Shown here piece after piece: positions 19,818 to 28,859 of a stretch of DNA of 64,000 nt; position 1 is the stretch's first letter, and every line of letters starts with the position of its first letter. The notes below the pieces were generated by a model. That model was not told where the DNA came from and searched no databases. It saw only the letters and a program-made list of their open reading frames with translations. This DNA comes from Lumbricus rubellus (lineage: Eukaryota; Annelida; Clitellata; Crassiclitellata; Lumbricidae). The translations under genes and the position numbers were made by a program. The stretch covers positions 33,356,766 through 33,420,765 of the forward strand of contig OX243824.1 in assembly GCA_945859605.1 (NCBI GenBank). Reading direction: 5' to 3'.

Positions 19818-20594
19818 TTATTTAATATAAAATGTATCTAATCCACATCTGTACTTACCATTATTTGTTTTACTAGTAAGGTCAATAACCACAAAACCAT
19901 GCGTTTCATCCCACGCAGTTTTGCATAGTTTTCGAAATTCTTCAATAGTCATATCATCTACGCCTATATGATCGCTGTATATATGATTAATATTTTTGAG
20001 GTCTTGGGGGAACAAACATATAAAGTTAGCATTTTCTCTGATAGTTTGTCTAGGCAGTTTGAAATAATTTTGTGCTAGGTAAAAGCAGTCTACATTACTA
20101 TGCCTACCTCTTATATAATACGATTCACATTTATTCTGCTTCTCTAATTGTAAGTCATCAAAAATCATGAGATTCTTTTTATCTCGACTTAAGTCTCGTG
20201 GATCTGGAACATCTTCAGAGGTTTCAAAGAACTTGCAGTCAATATCGGATTTCTTTTCCATGTTTTTAGACATCTCCTCGACTACGGCGGTCGGTGATAC
20301 ATTTAATTTCATTATTTCATCTCGATTATCAAAAAGTCTTATAATTGCTTCCTTTGGTAATTTCTCTTCGAATGCTTTCTTAAGTATCTTATATTCTGAT
20401 TGAAATAAACTTTTGCCAAAGATCTGCAGGTTATCGTAGTCTAACCAACCAGGTCTCAGTAATAAATTAAGTAGTAATATTGTTTTGCCGCATTGAGACT
20501 TACCGACGATCAAACCTCTGATGCTTCTTGGTAGGAGAGGACTGTTAAAGCGTTTAGATGAATCTTCATTCCAGGACAGGTCTTGGACTTCCAT
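19818..20594 (-). CDS. ATP: FtsK/HerA-type genome packaging ATPase
   Basis: 258 residues. Walker A is GKSQCGKT (residues 31-38) and Walker B is LMIFDDL near residue 143, as in A32-like packaging ATPases of Polintons and adintoviruses. The enzyme should pump the genome into preformed capsids. The gene starts back-to-back with the zinc-ribbon/phospholipase gene, the two ATGs being only 20 bp apart. Confidence 0.93.
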   Translation of the reverse strand: MEVQDLSWNEDSSKRFNSPLLPRSIRGLIVGKSQCGKTILLLNLLLRPGWLDYDNLQIFGKSLFQSEYKILKKAFEEKLPKEAIIRLFDNRDEIMKLNVSPTAVVEEMSKNMEKKSDIDCKFFETSEDVPDPRDLSRDKKNLMIFDDLQLEKQNKCESYYIRGRHSNVDCFYLAQNYFKLPRQTIRENANFICLFPQDLKNINHIYSDHIGVDDMTIEEFRKLCKTAWDETHGFVVIDLTSKTNNGKYRCGLDTFYIK

Positions 20595-20614
20595 TTTAAT
20601 TATATTATATTAAA
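20595..20614. promoter_or_regulatory. 20-bp bidirectional start region
   Basis: The 20 bp between the divergent ATGs is TTTAATTATATTATATTAAA, a near palindrome with TATA-like sequence. It is identical in element 2 (55891-55910). Transcripts must start inside it or inside the opposing genes. Confidence 0.6.
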
Positions 20615-21148
20615 ATGGAGTATTGCGTTAAGTGTAAACGAAAAACTGAATCCAAAGATATTCAACGAGTCGTCAGTAAAAATGGTAGACCTATGCTTAG
20701 ATGTGTATGCGTTGAATGTGGCGCTAGAAAAACTCAGTTTACTAAAATACCCTCTACTAAAGCACAAGGAGGTGATTTGGTTTCAGCTCTAAATTCTGCT
20801 ACTTCTAACATTAAACTTCCATGGGCAAAGTACCCTGGTGAAATCCATCTTCCAGGACATTCTTTCACAGGTCCAGGAACCCGATTGGATTTGCGTTTGA
20901 ATAGTGACGGGACGCCAAAAGACTGGAGTAAACCAGTAGATAGGGTTGATGAAGCGGCCTACCGTCACGACCTAGCTTACGCTAAACATACTGATACAGC
21001 AGGGAGAAACGTCGCTGACAGAGCTATGATAGATGAATTAAATAATATACCTAATCCTTCTTTCCGCGAACGAGTTGAAAGATCTATAGTAAAACCAATT
21101 TTATCGACGAAAACCCATTTTGGAATGGGATTGAAAAAAAAGCTCTGA
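20615..21148 (+). CDS. zinc-ribbon and phospholipase A2 virion protein
   Basis: 177 residues. Residues 4-35 form a four-cysteine ribbon (C4, C7, C32, C35) with the NGRPMLRG-like core of DUF5679 proteins. Residues 72-125 contain a secreted-type phospholipase A2 like that of parvovirus VP1: a calcium loop FTGPGT (85-89) and the catalytic pair RHDLAY with His118 and Asp119. Such domains help virions leave endosomes. The C-terminus ends KTHFGMGLKKKL. The last codons hold a slippery A AAA AAG heptamer at 21136-21142, and the integrase frame is open behind it in -1, so part of the product may be made as a fusion. Confidence 0.85.
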   Translation: MEYCVKCKRKTESKDIQRVVSKNGRPMLRCVCVECGARKTQFTKIPSTKAQGGDLVSALNSATSNIKLPWAKYPGEIHLPGHSFTGPGTRLDLRLNSDGTPKDWSKPVDRVDEAAYRHDLAYAKHTDTAGRNVADRAMIDELNNIPNPSFRERVERSIVKPILSTKTHFGMGLKKKL

Positions 21149-22065
21149 GATGGACGGACCAACTTGCTGACGAATTGCATAAACCTATAGTCAGGAAGTT
21201 CAGGAAGCGAGTTGTTTATGTTCAGGGAGTGGACAAAGTTTGGGCTGCTGACTTAATTGATATGCAGGCTTTTGCTAAATTTAATTCTGGTGTGAAATAT
21301 TTGTTAAGCGTCATTGATATATTCTCCAAGTATGCATTTATTCAGCCGTTAAAAGATAAGCGCGGAGAATCTGTGGCAGATGCTTTCGTTAAAATATTTA
21401 ATACGAGCAAAAGAAGGGGGGAAAAACTTTGGGTCGATAAGGGATCTGAATTCTATAATAAACAAGTAAAATCATTAGGTATGCAGTTGTACTCAACTGA
21501 GAACGAAGAGAAATCTTGCATCGTAGAAAGATTTAATAGAACAGTAAAAGAGAAAATGTTCAAATATTTTACAGCGAATTCAACTCAGAGATATATCGAT
21601 GTTTTAGATAATATGGTTAGTTTATACAACAACACAAGACATACTTCCATTAAAATGACTCCTGTTAAAGCGAGTATCAAAGCGAACGAATGGGTTGTGT
21701 GGATGAATCTATATGGTGATGCTGTACCTGAAACTGTTAAACCTAAATTTTCAGTAGGAGATAAAGTAAGAATTTCCAAGAAGAAAAAGACATTTGAGAA
21801 AGGCTACACAAATCGTTGGACAGAAGAAATATTTACTATAACACACATCCAATACACAGACCCTATAACCTATAAAATATCAGATTATAATGGAGAACAA
21901 ATACAAGGGACATTTTATGAAGCTGAACTGCAATCGACAACGCAAGATACATTTAAAATAGAAAAGATTATAAGAAAAAGAGGAAATCGGTCTTTGGTTA
22001 AATGGTTAGGCTATGATGAGTCATTCAATACATGGGTTAATAATAAAGACTTGATATCATTGTGA
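21079..22065 (+). CDS. INT: retroviral-type integrase with chromodomain
   Basis: The frame is open from 21079 and overlaps the phospholipase gene by 70 bp in the -1 frame. There is no ATG before 21262, which lies after the first catalytic Asp in WAADLID; a normal ATG start would destroy the enzyme. Counting from the TTG at 21175, the triad is D26, D88 (WVDKG) and E118 (IVERFNR). The D-E distance is 29 residues between them, shorter than the usual 33-35. A chromodomain lies at the C-terminus (about 256-294: IEKIIRKRG, VKWLGYDESFNTW). It inserts the element and makes the 6-bp duplication. Translation by -1 frameshift or splicing is likely. Confidence 0.93.
   Translation, partial: KIYSKTNFIDENPFWNGIEKKALRWTDQLADELHKPIVRKFRKRVVYVQGVDKVWAADLIDMQAFAKFNSGVKYLLSVIDIFSKYAFIQPLKDKRGESVADAFVKIFNTSKRRGEKLWVDKGSEFYNKQVKSLGMQLYSTENEEKSCIVERFNRTVKEKMFKYFTANSTQRYIDVLDNMVSLYNNTRHTSIKMTPVKASIKANEWVVWMNLYGDAVPETVKPKFSVGDKVRISKKKKTFEKGYTNRWTEEIFTITHIQYTDPITYKISDYNGEQIQGTFYEAELQSTTQDTFKIEKIIRKRGNRSLVKWLGYDESFNTWVNNKDLISL
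21136..21142 (+). promoter_or_regulatory. candidate -1 ribosomal frameshift site
   Basis: A AAA AAG in the phospholipase frame has the X XXY YYZ form of efficient -1 slippery sites. The phospholipase stop follows at 21146. Slipping would enter the integrase frame at 21142 and give a product of about 483 residues. No downstream structure could be proven by eye. Confidence 0.55.
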
Positions 22066-22179
22066 ATTTACTACTACTATTAGCAAACTGATTTACTACT
22101 ACAGCTTTTGTGCAATCATTACTTCTCTATGAATAACAACACGCTGTAATAACAAGTTCTAATGTACATTCGCAGCCTG

Positions 22180-22210
22180 TTCTAAGAAGAAAAAGACATT
22201 CGAGAAAACA
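22180..22210 (+). repeat. stray copy of an integrase segment
   Basis: About 25 bp (TCTAAGAAGAAAAAGACATT and on) repeats the integrase coding sequence at 21772-21800. Both elements have it at the same place after the integrase stop, so the duplication predates their split. Confidence 0.7.
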
Positions 22211-22237
22211 AAATTCTTAACTTTTTGGAACGGATGA

Positions 22238-22239
<2 letters not shown>

Positions 22240-22292
<53 letters not shown>

Positions 22293-22395
22293 AGAAAAAA
22301 GTTAGAAAAAAAACCTAGAAAAAAAAACTTAGAAAAAAAACCTAGAAAAAAAATCCTAGAAAAAAATTAGAAAAAAAAGTTAGAAAATTTTTTTG
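22240..22395. repeat. A-rich tract with CCTAG/GTTAG interruptions
   Basis: A run of about 48 adenines is followed by A runs of 5-9 interrupted by CCTAG or GTTAG. The element 2 equivalent at 57540-57870 is twice as long. It lies about 180 bp after the integrase stop. It looks like a fast-evolving tract with a strict motif pattern, perhaps linked to replication or 3' end formation. Confidence 0.85.
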
Positions 22396-22486
22396 TCTTC
22401 TTGTCCTGTAAAGTTGGCTATCTCGTGACAAAAATTTATCTTGGGGACAGAACCGGAAGTTTGGTCACAGATTCGGACGATTTTTC

Positions 22487-22565
22487 AACAAATTGCACCG
22501 CGTAGGATAAGACTTTATCGCATTGCACCGCGTGTCATAAGATCTATCGTATTGTGCTCTGTGTG
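22487..22565. repeat. iteron-like direct repeats
   Basis: Three direct copies, about 29-30 bp apart, of ATTGCACCGCGT plus ATAAGAYYTATCG; the third is degenerate (ATTGTGCTCTGTGT). Each copy also has an internal small inverted repeat (GATAAGACTTTATC). They are conserved in element 2 at 57980-58055. Confidence 0.75.
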
Positions 22566-22862
22566 AAGTGTCAACGATGTTATAGGCCGGTTGCTGCGTG
22601 GCTTTTAATAGGTAGCAGGTGTGCACTGTTGCTGTATTTGACAACAAAGACCTGACAAGTCTACGTTAAAACTAGACTCAACGTATTAGACTTGTGTCGA
22701 TCAATAATGTTGGAATGTCTGTCGATGGATCAATAATTCTAGCTGTGGTATAGTTCACATTCCTTTCTCGTCCCCGGCACGAGTATGGAATGTGGTGTTT
22801 CCAGGGAGATGACAAACACGTTGGCTGTTTGCTTGGTGTTAACAATTGCTTTGTCGATGCGT

Positions 22863-23040
22863 GGTCGGAGACAGGCTGCAAATTGATCGTTCCACCCGTC
22901 GCCGCAAAATGTTTTAATCGATTGTTGTGTGGACGGAGACAGGCTGCAAATTGATCGTTCCATCCGTCGGCGCAAAATGTTTTAATCGATTGCTGTGTGG
23001 TCGGAGACTGTGCTGCAAATTATTCGTTCCTTCCATCTCC
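22863..23040. repeat. 68-bp tandem repeat
   Basis: Two full units and one partial unit, starting at 22863, 22931 and 22999, each opening GGWCGGAGAC and containing CTGCAAATT and CGCAAAATGTTTTAATCGAT. It is present only in element 1 and sits just downstream of the 276-residue gene. Confidence 0.9.
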
Positions 23041-23058
23041 AGAAAAAGGTGTATAGAT

Positions 23059-23889
23059 TCAGAGAAACTGTTGAATGTCCCTTTCATCCAGTATAATTCG
23101 TTGTGGGTTAATGAAATCTTCGTAATCATGGTCTGGGTCAGCTGTAATTGGAAGAAGGTTCAAAGTTGTTGGGGCTTGTTGAATTTGTATAGGATTGATG
23201 TCAAAAACTCTGGATTGAGCAGAAGCGATGCCGGGTAATTTTAGTCGTTCTGCCAGTTGAATATCTGTTCCAAGATGCTTAAGAATCCGATTGTGGTGTT
23301 TAGAAAATTGTTTAAAACTTAACTCGGAAAAAATTAATCTAGGATAAATTCGGATTAGCATATAGAAAAGAATATATCGCTGGACTGTTGCGTAATTCAT
23401 ACGAAATTCCTGCTGGTAAAATTCCGTAATGTTGTTACCTTCAGGCAAGAAATTGCGGGCATTTGTGTAAATCTGTCCTCTGTGATAGGCTACGACAAGA
23501 TGTAGGTTATTCGTCGTCCGTCCTTCTTGTAGTACTCGTTCGTGTGCAGCTTTTAATAGGTGTAGATCAGTTAAGTCCAGTTCAATGAAATCTGTATTAA
23601 GATACCAGTCAAATCCTTCGACATTGTCTATTAAATGTTGCTCGTATTCATCGATTTTTTGTCTTATTTGTGGAATTATCGCTTCGTTGAATATGTGCGT
23701 GTCGTGTGATTGAGCGATACGTCTTTCTGTACATCTCTTTTTCGGTGGCTTTTCAAGAATTTGATTTATCTCCCGCATCTTACCTTCGAAAATTTGCCTA
23801 GAAAGGACATCATCTTGAAAAACAGAATTTAAAGCAAGATGTATGGCGTCATCGGAATATTTCGCGATATCACGAATTAAAGAAGCCAT
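23059..23889 (-). CDS. accessory protein of unknown function (element 1 only)
   Basis: 276 residues, intact, starting at an ATG after a short A-rich leader. I do not recognise a named domain. A central segment (residues about 125-215: LHLVVAYHRGQIYTNA, the FLPEGNN block, NYATVQRYILFYMLIRIYPR, LSFKQFSKHHNRILKHL) resembles proteins I have seen repeated in invertebrate mobile DNA, and its helical, basic character would suit DNA binding. The N-terminus is charged; a KKR cluster near residue 50 could be nuclear targeting. It lies between the A-rich tract and the right terminal repeat, a place where element 2 has nothing, so it is a cargo gene gained or lost. Confidence 0.65.
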   Translation of the reverse strand: MASLIRDIAKYSDDAIHLALNSVFQDDVLSRQIFEGKMREINQILEKPPKKRCTERRIAQSHDTHIFNEAIIPQIRQKIDEYEQHLIDNVEGFDWYLNTDFIELDLTDLHLLKAAHERVLQEGRTTNNLHLVVAYHRGQIYTNARNFLPEGNNITEFYQQEFRMNYATVQRYILFYMLIRIYPRLIFSELSFKQFSKHHNRILKHLGTDIQLAERLKLPGIASAQSRVFDINPIQIQQAPTTLNLLPITADPDHDYEDFINPQRIILDERDIQQFL

Positions 23890-24390
23890 TTCTGATGTAG
23901 ACCTATACGCACAAGCACAGAACGTTGAAAGCCAGCTGACGTCTCAAAATTATTTGCAACAGACAACTGTTTAGTTACTGTCATGACAACGGTGGCAACA
24001 ACTCCATGCAAAACAGGGATGTCCGATTTCTGAGTCTCGAGATTATGTAAAAAAGTCGCCCAAAATCTCGAGACATTTCAAAAGGAGCCCAAATATCGCG
24101 AAGTGGTATGGTTGAAAATTAAGCCTACAGCCGATTGCGCCTTTAAAAAGTAGCCCAACGCATACACTTTTGTAACACCCTAGCAACTCCGTGCAGTACT
24201 GCAGACCTTTATTTACAAATCACCATAGGGACTACTGCGACGCAGATCCAGCAATCAATGTAACCGACCGTGGTGTTTGCGGTAATTATCGACTATGCCG
24301 CCTCACGCTGAACCGCGGGTCGATACATTCTCTCCGCCACGATCAGCGACGCATAGGTAAATATTGACCAACGAAGGCTGTTGTCCACTT
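23890..24390. other. noncoding right arm of Polinton 1
   Basis: No gene is seen. It contains a GTCTCGAGATT-type direct repeat near 24030-24075 and the inner, imperfect extension of the terminal repeat. Confidence 0.5.
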
Positions 24391-24533
24391 TGGCTTTGCT
24401 TATGCTGTTCGGTGCACGACATCCAATAGAAAAGACGCATCTTATCCAAAACACTTAAGAATTTTAGCTGACCATTTTATCTGCTTTATTAGCTTCTTTC
24501 AAAATGGCGGAGCTTGTTAATTCTATTACTACT
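24391..24533 (-). repeat. right terminal inverted repeat of Polinton 1
   Basis: Reverse complement of 9430-9572, perfect over 143 bp by eye. Confidence 0.95.
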
Positions 24534-24539
24534 TCAGTC
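24534..24539. repeat. target site duplication of Polinton 1, right copy
   Basis: TCAGTC, identical to 9424-9429. The host reading frame resumes at 24540. Confidence 0.97.
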
Positions 24540-25195
24540 AAGTGGGAAGGCTATTTGCGGCGAATATGCTAAGGGAGGCGTTTGTTGGTGTGGAGTTAGT
24601 TTATCTGCTAACATCAGATGCTGATATCTGGCCGATTGATCCGAATGTCTATCGGTTGCGACCAGACATGGCAGTGCTCTCTCTAAACTCCAATTGCTGT
24701 AAGCCATTCTTACATCGCGGTCTAATTTATAAGATGTTACCAATGTCAAATATGGGAATGCGTGTCATGACTTGGAATAAACTCACAGAGCAGGAAAACA
24801 TCCTACCGAAATCAAGTACAGAAATTCTCAATTTCTTATCTAAAGAATTTGGTCATAGGGCTCGTCGGCCTGTCTTCAAAGGCGAAAATAAAGGATGGTA
24901 TCTTGATCAAATGATAATGAGTATCATGATGAAAAACTGGACGAAACTGCACGGAGGCAATCATGTGATGTTTGTGCCAAGAAAAACAGCAAATGACAGG
25001 ATAGATCGCAGCCATTGGGAAGGAAACAGTTCTCTTTATGACAAGATTGACGCACATATGCCACTCCAGGCAACTTCAGCGTACAACTGGAGAAGAATCA
25101 CTCCGCTGTTAAAGTCCATGTATGGCTACAGCAGCGAGCAATATAATTGGTCAATGGAATACTTCAAAGAGTACAGAAAACACAGAACACACTAA
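24540..25195 (+). pseudogene. glycosyltransferase-like protein, 3' coding part
   Basis: This half continues the frame of 8817-9429 once the element and one target duplication are ignored: the codon split at the junction gives Gln, then VGRLFAANML. It carries LLTSDADIWPID, with a DxD-like DAD (residues about 231-233 of the whole protein) typical of metal and nucleotide-sugar binding in GT-A glycosyltransferases. The remainder is GWYLDQMIMSIMM, then HWEGNSS and a C-terminal RRITPLLKSMYG region. With the N-terminal signal anchor this suggests a Golgi enzyme. Donor and acceptor are unknown. It has no own ATG until after the motif, so no functional product is expected here. Confidence 0.75.
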
Positions 25196-26132
25196 ACGCA
25201 TGCTTCAAGATGACTAACAACATTTTTATAATTATGAACAAATAATAGAAATAATGCTTAGGCAGCCAAAGATGCACCAATTATTTTATATTAGCCCATT
25301 AGGCCTAGTTCCTGATTTTTCAAAATCATCTCAAAATGTAAAAACGTTTTTGCAAATGATGAGTTTGGACAATAACTAAATTTTAGCTTTTGGTGCTTTT
25401 GGAGCAAGTTTTGAAGCGTCCCGTTTTGGGTAACGCTAGGCACGAAATGCCACGAATGGGTAGGGCCTAGGTGAAAATTTAGGCCTACATAGTAATAATT
25501 ATGTGCAGGTTATATCACTCAAGACTGTTGATACAGTCGAGTTGAGAGAACATGTGAATAATTTAAAATAAAATTTAGTTAAAGGGAAAATTTAAAAAAA
25601 AATGGTATGCCTGAATGCATTTATATCATTTAGGCCTATATGCAAAATTGTTCACAGGAAATCCTCACATTTTGTTGGCTTATACCGTCTCGTTAGTGGT
25701 AGGCTATAGCCTATTTTGCTCATATGCTGTAGCACACTGAAGTGGGAAAGAGGTAGTCATATTAGCCTACACAACATACTTGGTGCAATGAACCACCCAC
25801 ACCAAGTTGGGAACTCATGACCTCAACTTCATTGTAGGTCTGGCTGAGTAAAGTAACCATGTGGTGTACTCAACGAACAGTCTGTGTTACAGTAGCCAAC
25901 AAGGCTTAGTTGCAGCCCGTGACTGGGAAGGAAGTGGTGAAAGGAGGAATAAACCGAATTGAGAACCAATATGCCATCTGACTAATTTATGTATTATAGT
26001 GATGTTATAGTGATGTTCTATGTCCTATTGTGCGTCTGCAAGTGGAGTAATAAAGAAAATACTTACTCACTTACATTTACGTTGTTCTAGAACAGCATGG
26101 ATACAGCGCTGTGTCTAAATTTTGATGAAAAC
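25196..26132. other. 3' flank of the glycosyltransferase-like gene
   Basis: AATAATAGAAATAATGC near 25238 could serve in 3' end formation. Several TAGGCCTA octamers occur. No gene seen. Confidence 0.4.
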
Positions 26133-26140
26133 GTCATTTC

Positions 26141-26836
26141 CAGTGATACCGCTCCTTGGCTTTTTTCCAAGATCTTGGCTTTTTCAATCGTATCTTGGGA
26201 TATTGGCTTTTTTTCAAAGGACCTTGGCTTTTTTACTTGGCTTTTTTTGCCCACTAAATGACAATAATCTTAGCAATAATCCACTAAATAGCAATAATTT
26301 AAGCAATAATCCACTAAATAACAATAATATTAGCTGTAATAATACAACTATGGCAGCGGCCAGAATGAGAATTGTGGAAAAATAACTGGGGGGTTGGCCT
26401 ATGATAAACTTGAAATTGGGGTCTGAAAAACATACTTTAACATGGGGCTCTAAAAATGACTGGGGGGGTTGAACCCCCCCCCCAACCCCCCCGGCAATTC
26501 TCACCCTGGCAGCGGCTACATCTACTGACTAGGATTTATCCGACTTAGCCTATTATTATTCTCTGAACGTTTATTTCTCAAAACTAGCGCACTATGTTCC
26601 AAAATGTCGTTAGTATGTTAGAAAATCAGCGAACGGAACCAATTATTAATAGTTTAACATACATTAATTTCAGGATTAATTATACATAATTTCATAAACA
26701 TCACAATTTATCGGATAAAATAGCTTCTGTTGAAAGAAAATAAGTGACATATAGTCCATAATTATTAACTTGGCTTTTCTTGGCTTTTTTTAAGACCCCA
26801 TCTTGGCTTTTCTTAAATTTTGGAGCGGTATCACTG
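26141..26836. mobile_element. nonautonomous hAT-like element (696 bp)
   Basis: Perfect 15-bp terminal inverted repeats CAGTGATACCGCTCC and GGAGCGGTATCACTG are flanked by the 8-bp duplication GTCATTTC (26133-26140 and 26837-26844). The 8-bp duplication and CAGTG start are typical of hAT elements. The inside holds CTTGGCTTTTT repeats near both ends and a 28-bp minisatellite at about 26255-26340; it encodes no transposase. Confidence 0.9.
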
Positions 26837-27027
26837 GTCATTTCGAGTGCGTCGCTTCAACCAACGGTAATAAACATAAATTTAATAATTATTTTATTGA
26901 TAATTTTAAAATTCTGTATGGATCAAATTTACATTGCGATGTAAATTGCCCTTTTTAATACTAGCCTGCGTTTAAATTTATTTGCAGCGAATCCGTCTCT
27001 ACTTGTATCAATGTGGTGTAGAGTTGT

Positions 27028-28379
27028 CTTCTTCTTCTTTGGTTCTCTGCCGTCAGGCAGGTTCATATGTCCAATGACGCCACGCATATCTGTTCTGTGC
27101 ATCCATCTTTAGCCCTCTGTAACCGTCCTTTGTCATCATCCAGTCCAGTAGCATTGTTCTTGGTCTTCCTCTTGTCTTTTTCCCCTCCATTCTTCCTTCG
27201 ATGATATCCCGTACTATGGTGTCACTCCTCATGATGTGTCCAATCCAGTTTCTCTGTCGCCTCCGTATTGTCTCCATCATTGATCGTTCCTCTCCCACCA
27301 TCTGCAGTATTTCTTCGTTTGTCTTGTGTTCCATCCAGCTGACACGCTTCATTCTTCGCCAAATCCACATTTCGAAAGCCTCCAATCTTCTTATGTCATC
27401 CTTTCTCATTGTCCATGTTTCTGACCCATACAGGACCACACTCCACACCAGCGTCTTGACCATCCTCTTTTTAAGGCTCATATTTAGTTTTCCTCTGAGG
27501 AGTTCCCCTCTGTTGTTGAATGCGTCTTTTCCCATGGCTATTCTTCTTTTTATTTCTATATGGCATCTTGCATCATCTGTGACCATACTTCCTAGGTAGC
27601 AGAATTTCTCTACCTGTTCTATTTCCTCTCCGTTTACTGTGATCTTAAGAATTGCTTCCTTTCCTCCTTTGCTTATCCTCATAGTCTTTGTCTTTTTGAT
27701 GTTTATTTTCATGTCGTATTCTGTCGATATCATGTTCAGTCGATCCATCATTCTTTGTAATCCTTCTTGAGTGCCTGCCAACATTGCCTGATCGTCCGCA
27801 AACCTCAGAGCTTTTATCAGTCTTCCTCCTACCTTTATCCCCTCATTCACTTCTTCCAGTGTTTCTCTTACAATTTCTTCTATATAGATATTAAACAATA
27901 TTGGGGATAGTGGGCATCCTTGCCTCACACCTCTTCCTATCTTTCCTGGTTCCGAGTATTCACCATCAATTCTTATTTTCACCTTCTGTCCCATATATAG
28001 ATTACCTATCAATCTCCTTTCCTGCCATTCCACTCCTATTCGTCTTAACGCACTCATCAGCTTCTTCCAATCGACCCTGTCAAATGCTTTTTCATAGTCA
28101 ACGTAGCATATGAATATGTCCTGTCCATGCTGGATGCTTCTTTCTGTTAGAATTCTCAGTGCTGCAATCGCGTCTCTTGTTCCTCTTCCCTTTCTGAAGC
28201 CAAATTGATCCTCTCCAATGCATTTATCATTTTCTGCTCTTGCCTGTAGTCTTTTCGTGATAACTCTTAGTAGAATCTTTGATGCATGGGTAAGGAGACT
28301 TATAGTGCGGTGGTCCTCGCATGTTGTTGCGTTTGGCTTTTTCTTGATTGGAATCATTATTGTTTGCATGCAGAAAGTC
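27028..28379 (-). mobile_element. 5'-truncated LINE (RTE-like)
   Basis: A retrotransposon copy bounded by an 11-bp target duplication TGTAGAGTTGT (27017-27027 and 28380-28390) with an (AAG)-rich tail at its 3' end. The open frame (27053-28369, about 438 residues) covers reverse transcriptase motifs: [34 protein letters not shown], catalytic RFADDQAML, and a C-terminal [10 protein letters not shown] plus WRHW tail. The endonuclease is missing, so the copy is dead on arrival. The clade is judged RTE-like from the motif pattern. Confidence 0.88.
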
Positions 28380-28390
28380 TGTAGAGTTGT

Positions 28391-28859
28391 AGACCTATTA
28401 TATTAGATTGTTAGAGTAACGACGACCACTGCAAAAATCGGGCTGCTGTTAATAAGCACAGATAGCCTATAATAATTATACTTAAAGCAAACATTTATTG
28501 AGCATTATTTTTTATTAAAAGTTTAAGTTATTTAAAGTCCCATTTTGGCACTAAACTGTGCGTTTTAGCGTTGTAAATTATTATTTTTAATCAATCCAAT
28601 TAAGCACATAAGTTAGATCGTCTAACATTAGATTAATTATCTGCCATTTTTATATATAAAATTATTGGCACTCCTCCGAAGTCCGGAACCAAATTATTTC
28701 ACAGCATTTGGCTCACCGTCACTTTACAAACCGTTCACATAATTAAAGAAAACTTGGTAGGCCTACTTGTCGGTTAATTAACCACCACACACAGAAACCC
28801 ATTATACGAAAATTTACATGCAAAAATTAATTCACCTCCACTTACATCTGAAATTTAAT
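28391..28859. other. unassigned host DNA
   Basis: No gene seen. At about 28765-28800 lies a single end (ACTTGTCGGTTAATTAACCA) of the TA-flanked MITE family seen complete at 60190-60878. Confidence 0.45.

Larger units (their letters stand above)
9430..24533. mobile_element. Polinton/Maverick element 1, complete (15.1 kb)
   Basis: A complete self-replicating transposon/endogenous virus. It has 143-bp perfect terminal inverted repeats that begin AGTAGTAATAG, a 6-bp target duplication, and intact genes for protein-primed polymerase B, retroviral-type integrase, adenain-like protease, packaging ATPase, major capsid protein and penton. Eleven core genes lie on the minus strand and two on the plus strand. 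The identity of the terminal repeats and the unbroken genes point to a recent insertion. It lies inside a host coding sequence. It differs from element 2 by having a single fiber gene and an extra minus-strand gene near the right end. Confidence 0.97.

Noticed and set aside
21175..21177. TTG at 21175 as the integrase start
   Set aside because: Non-ATG starts are rare in animals and the frame is open and conserved further upstream; frameshift or splicing explains it better.
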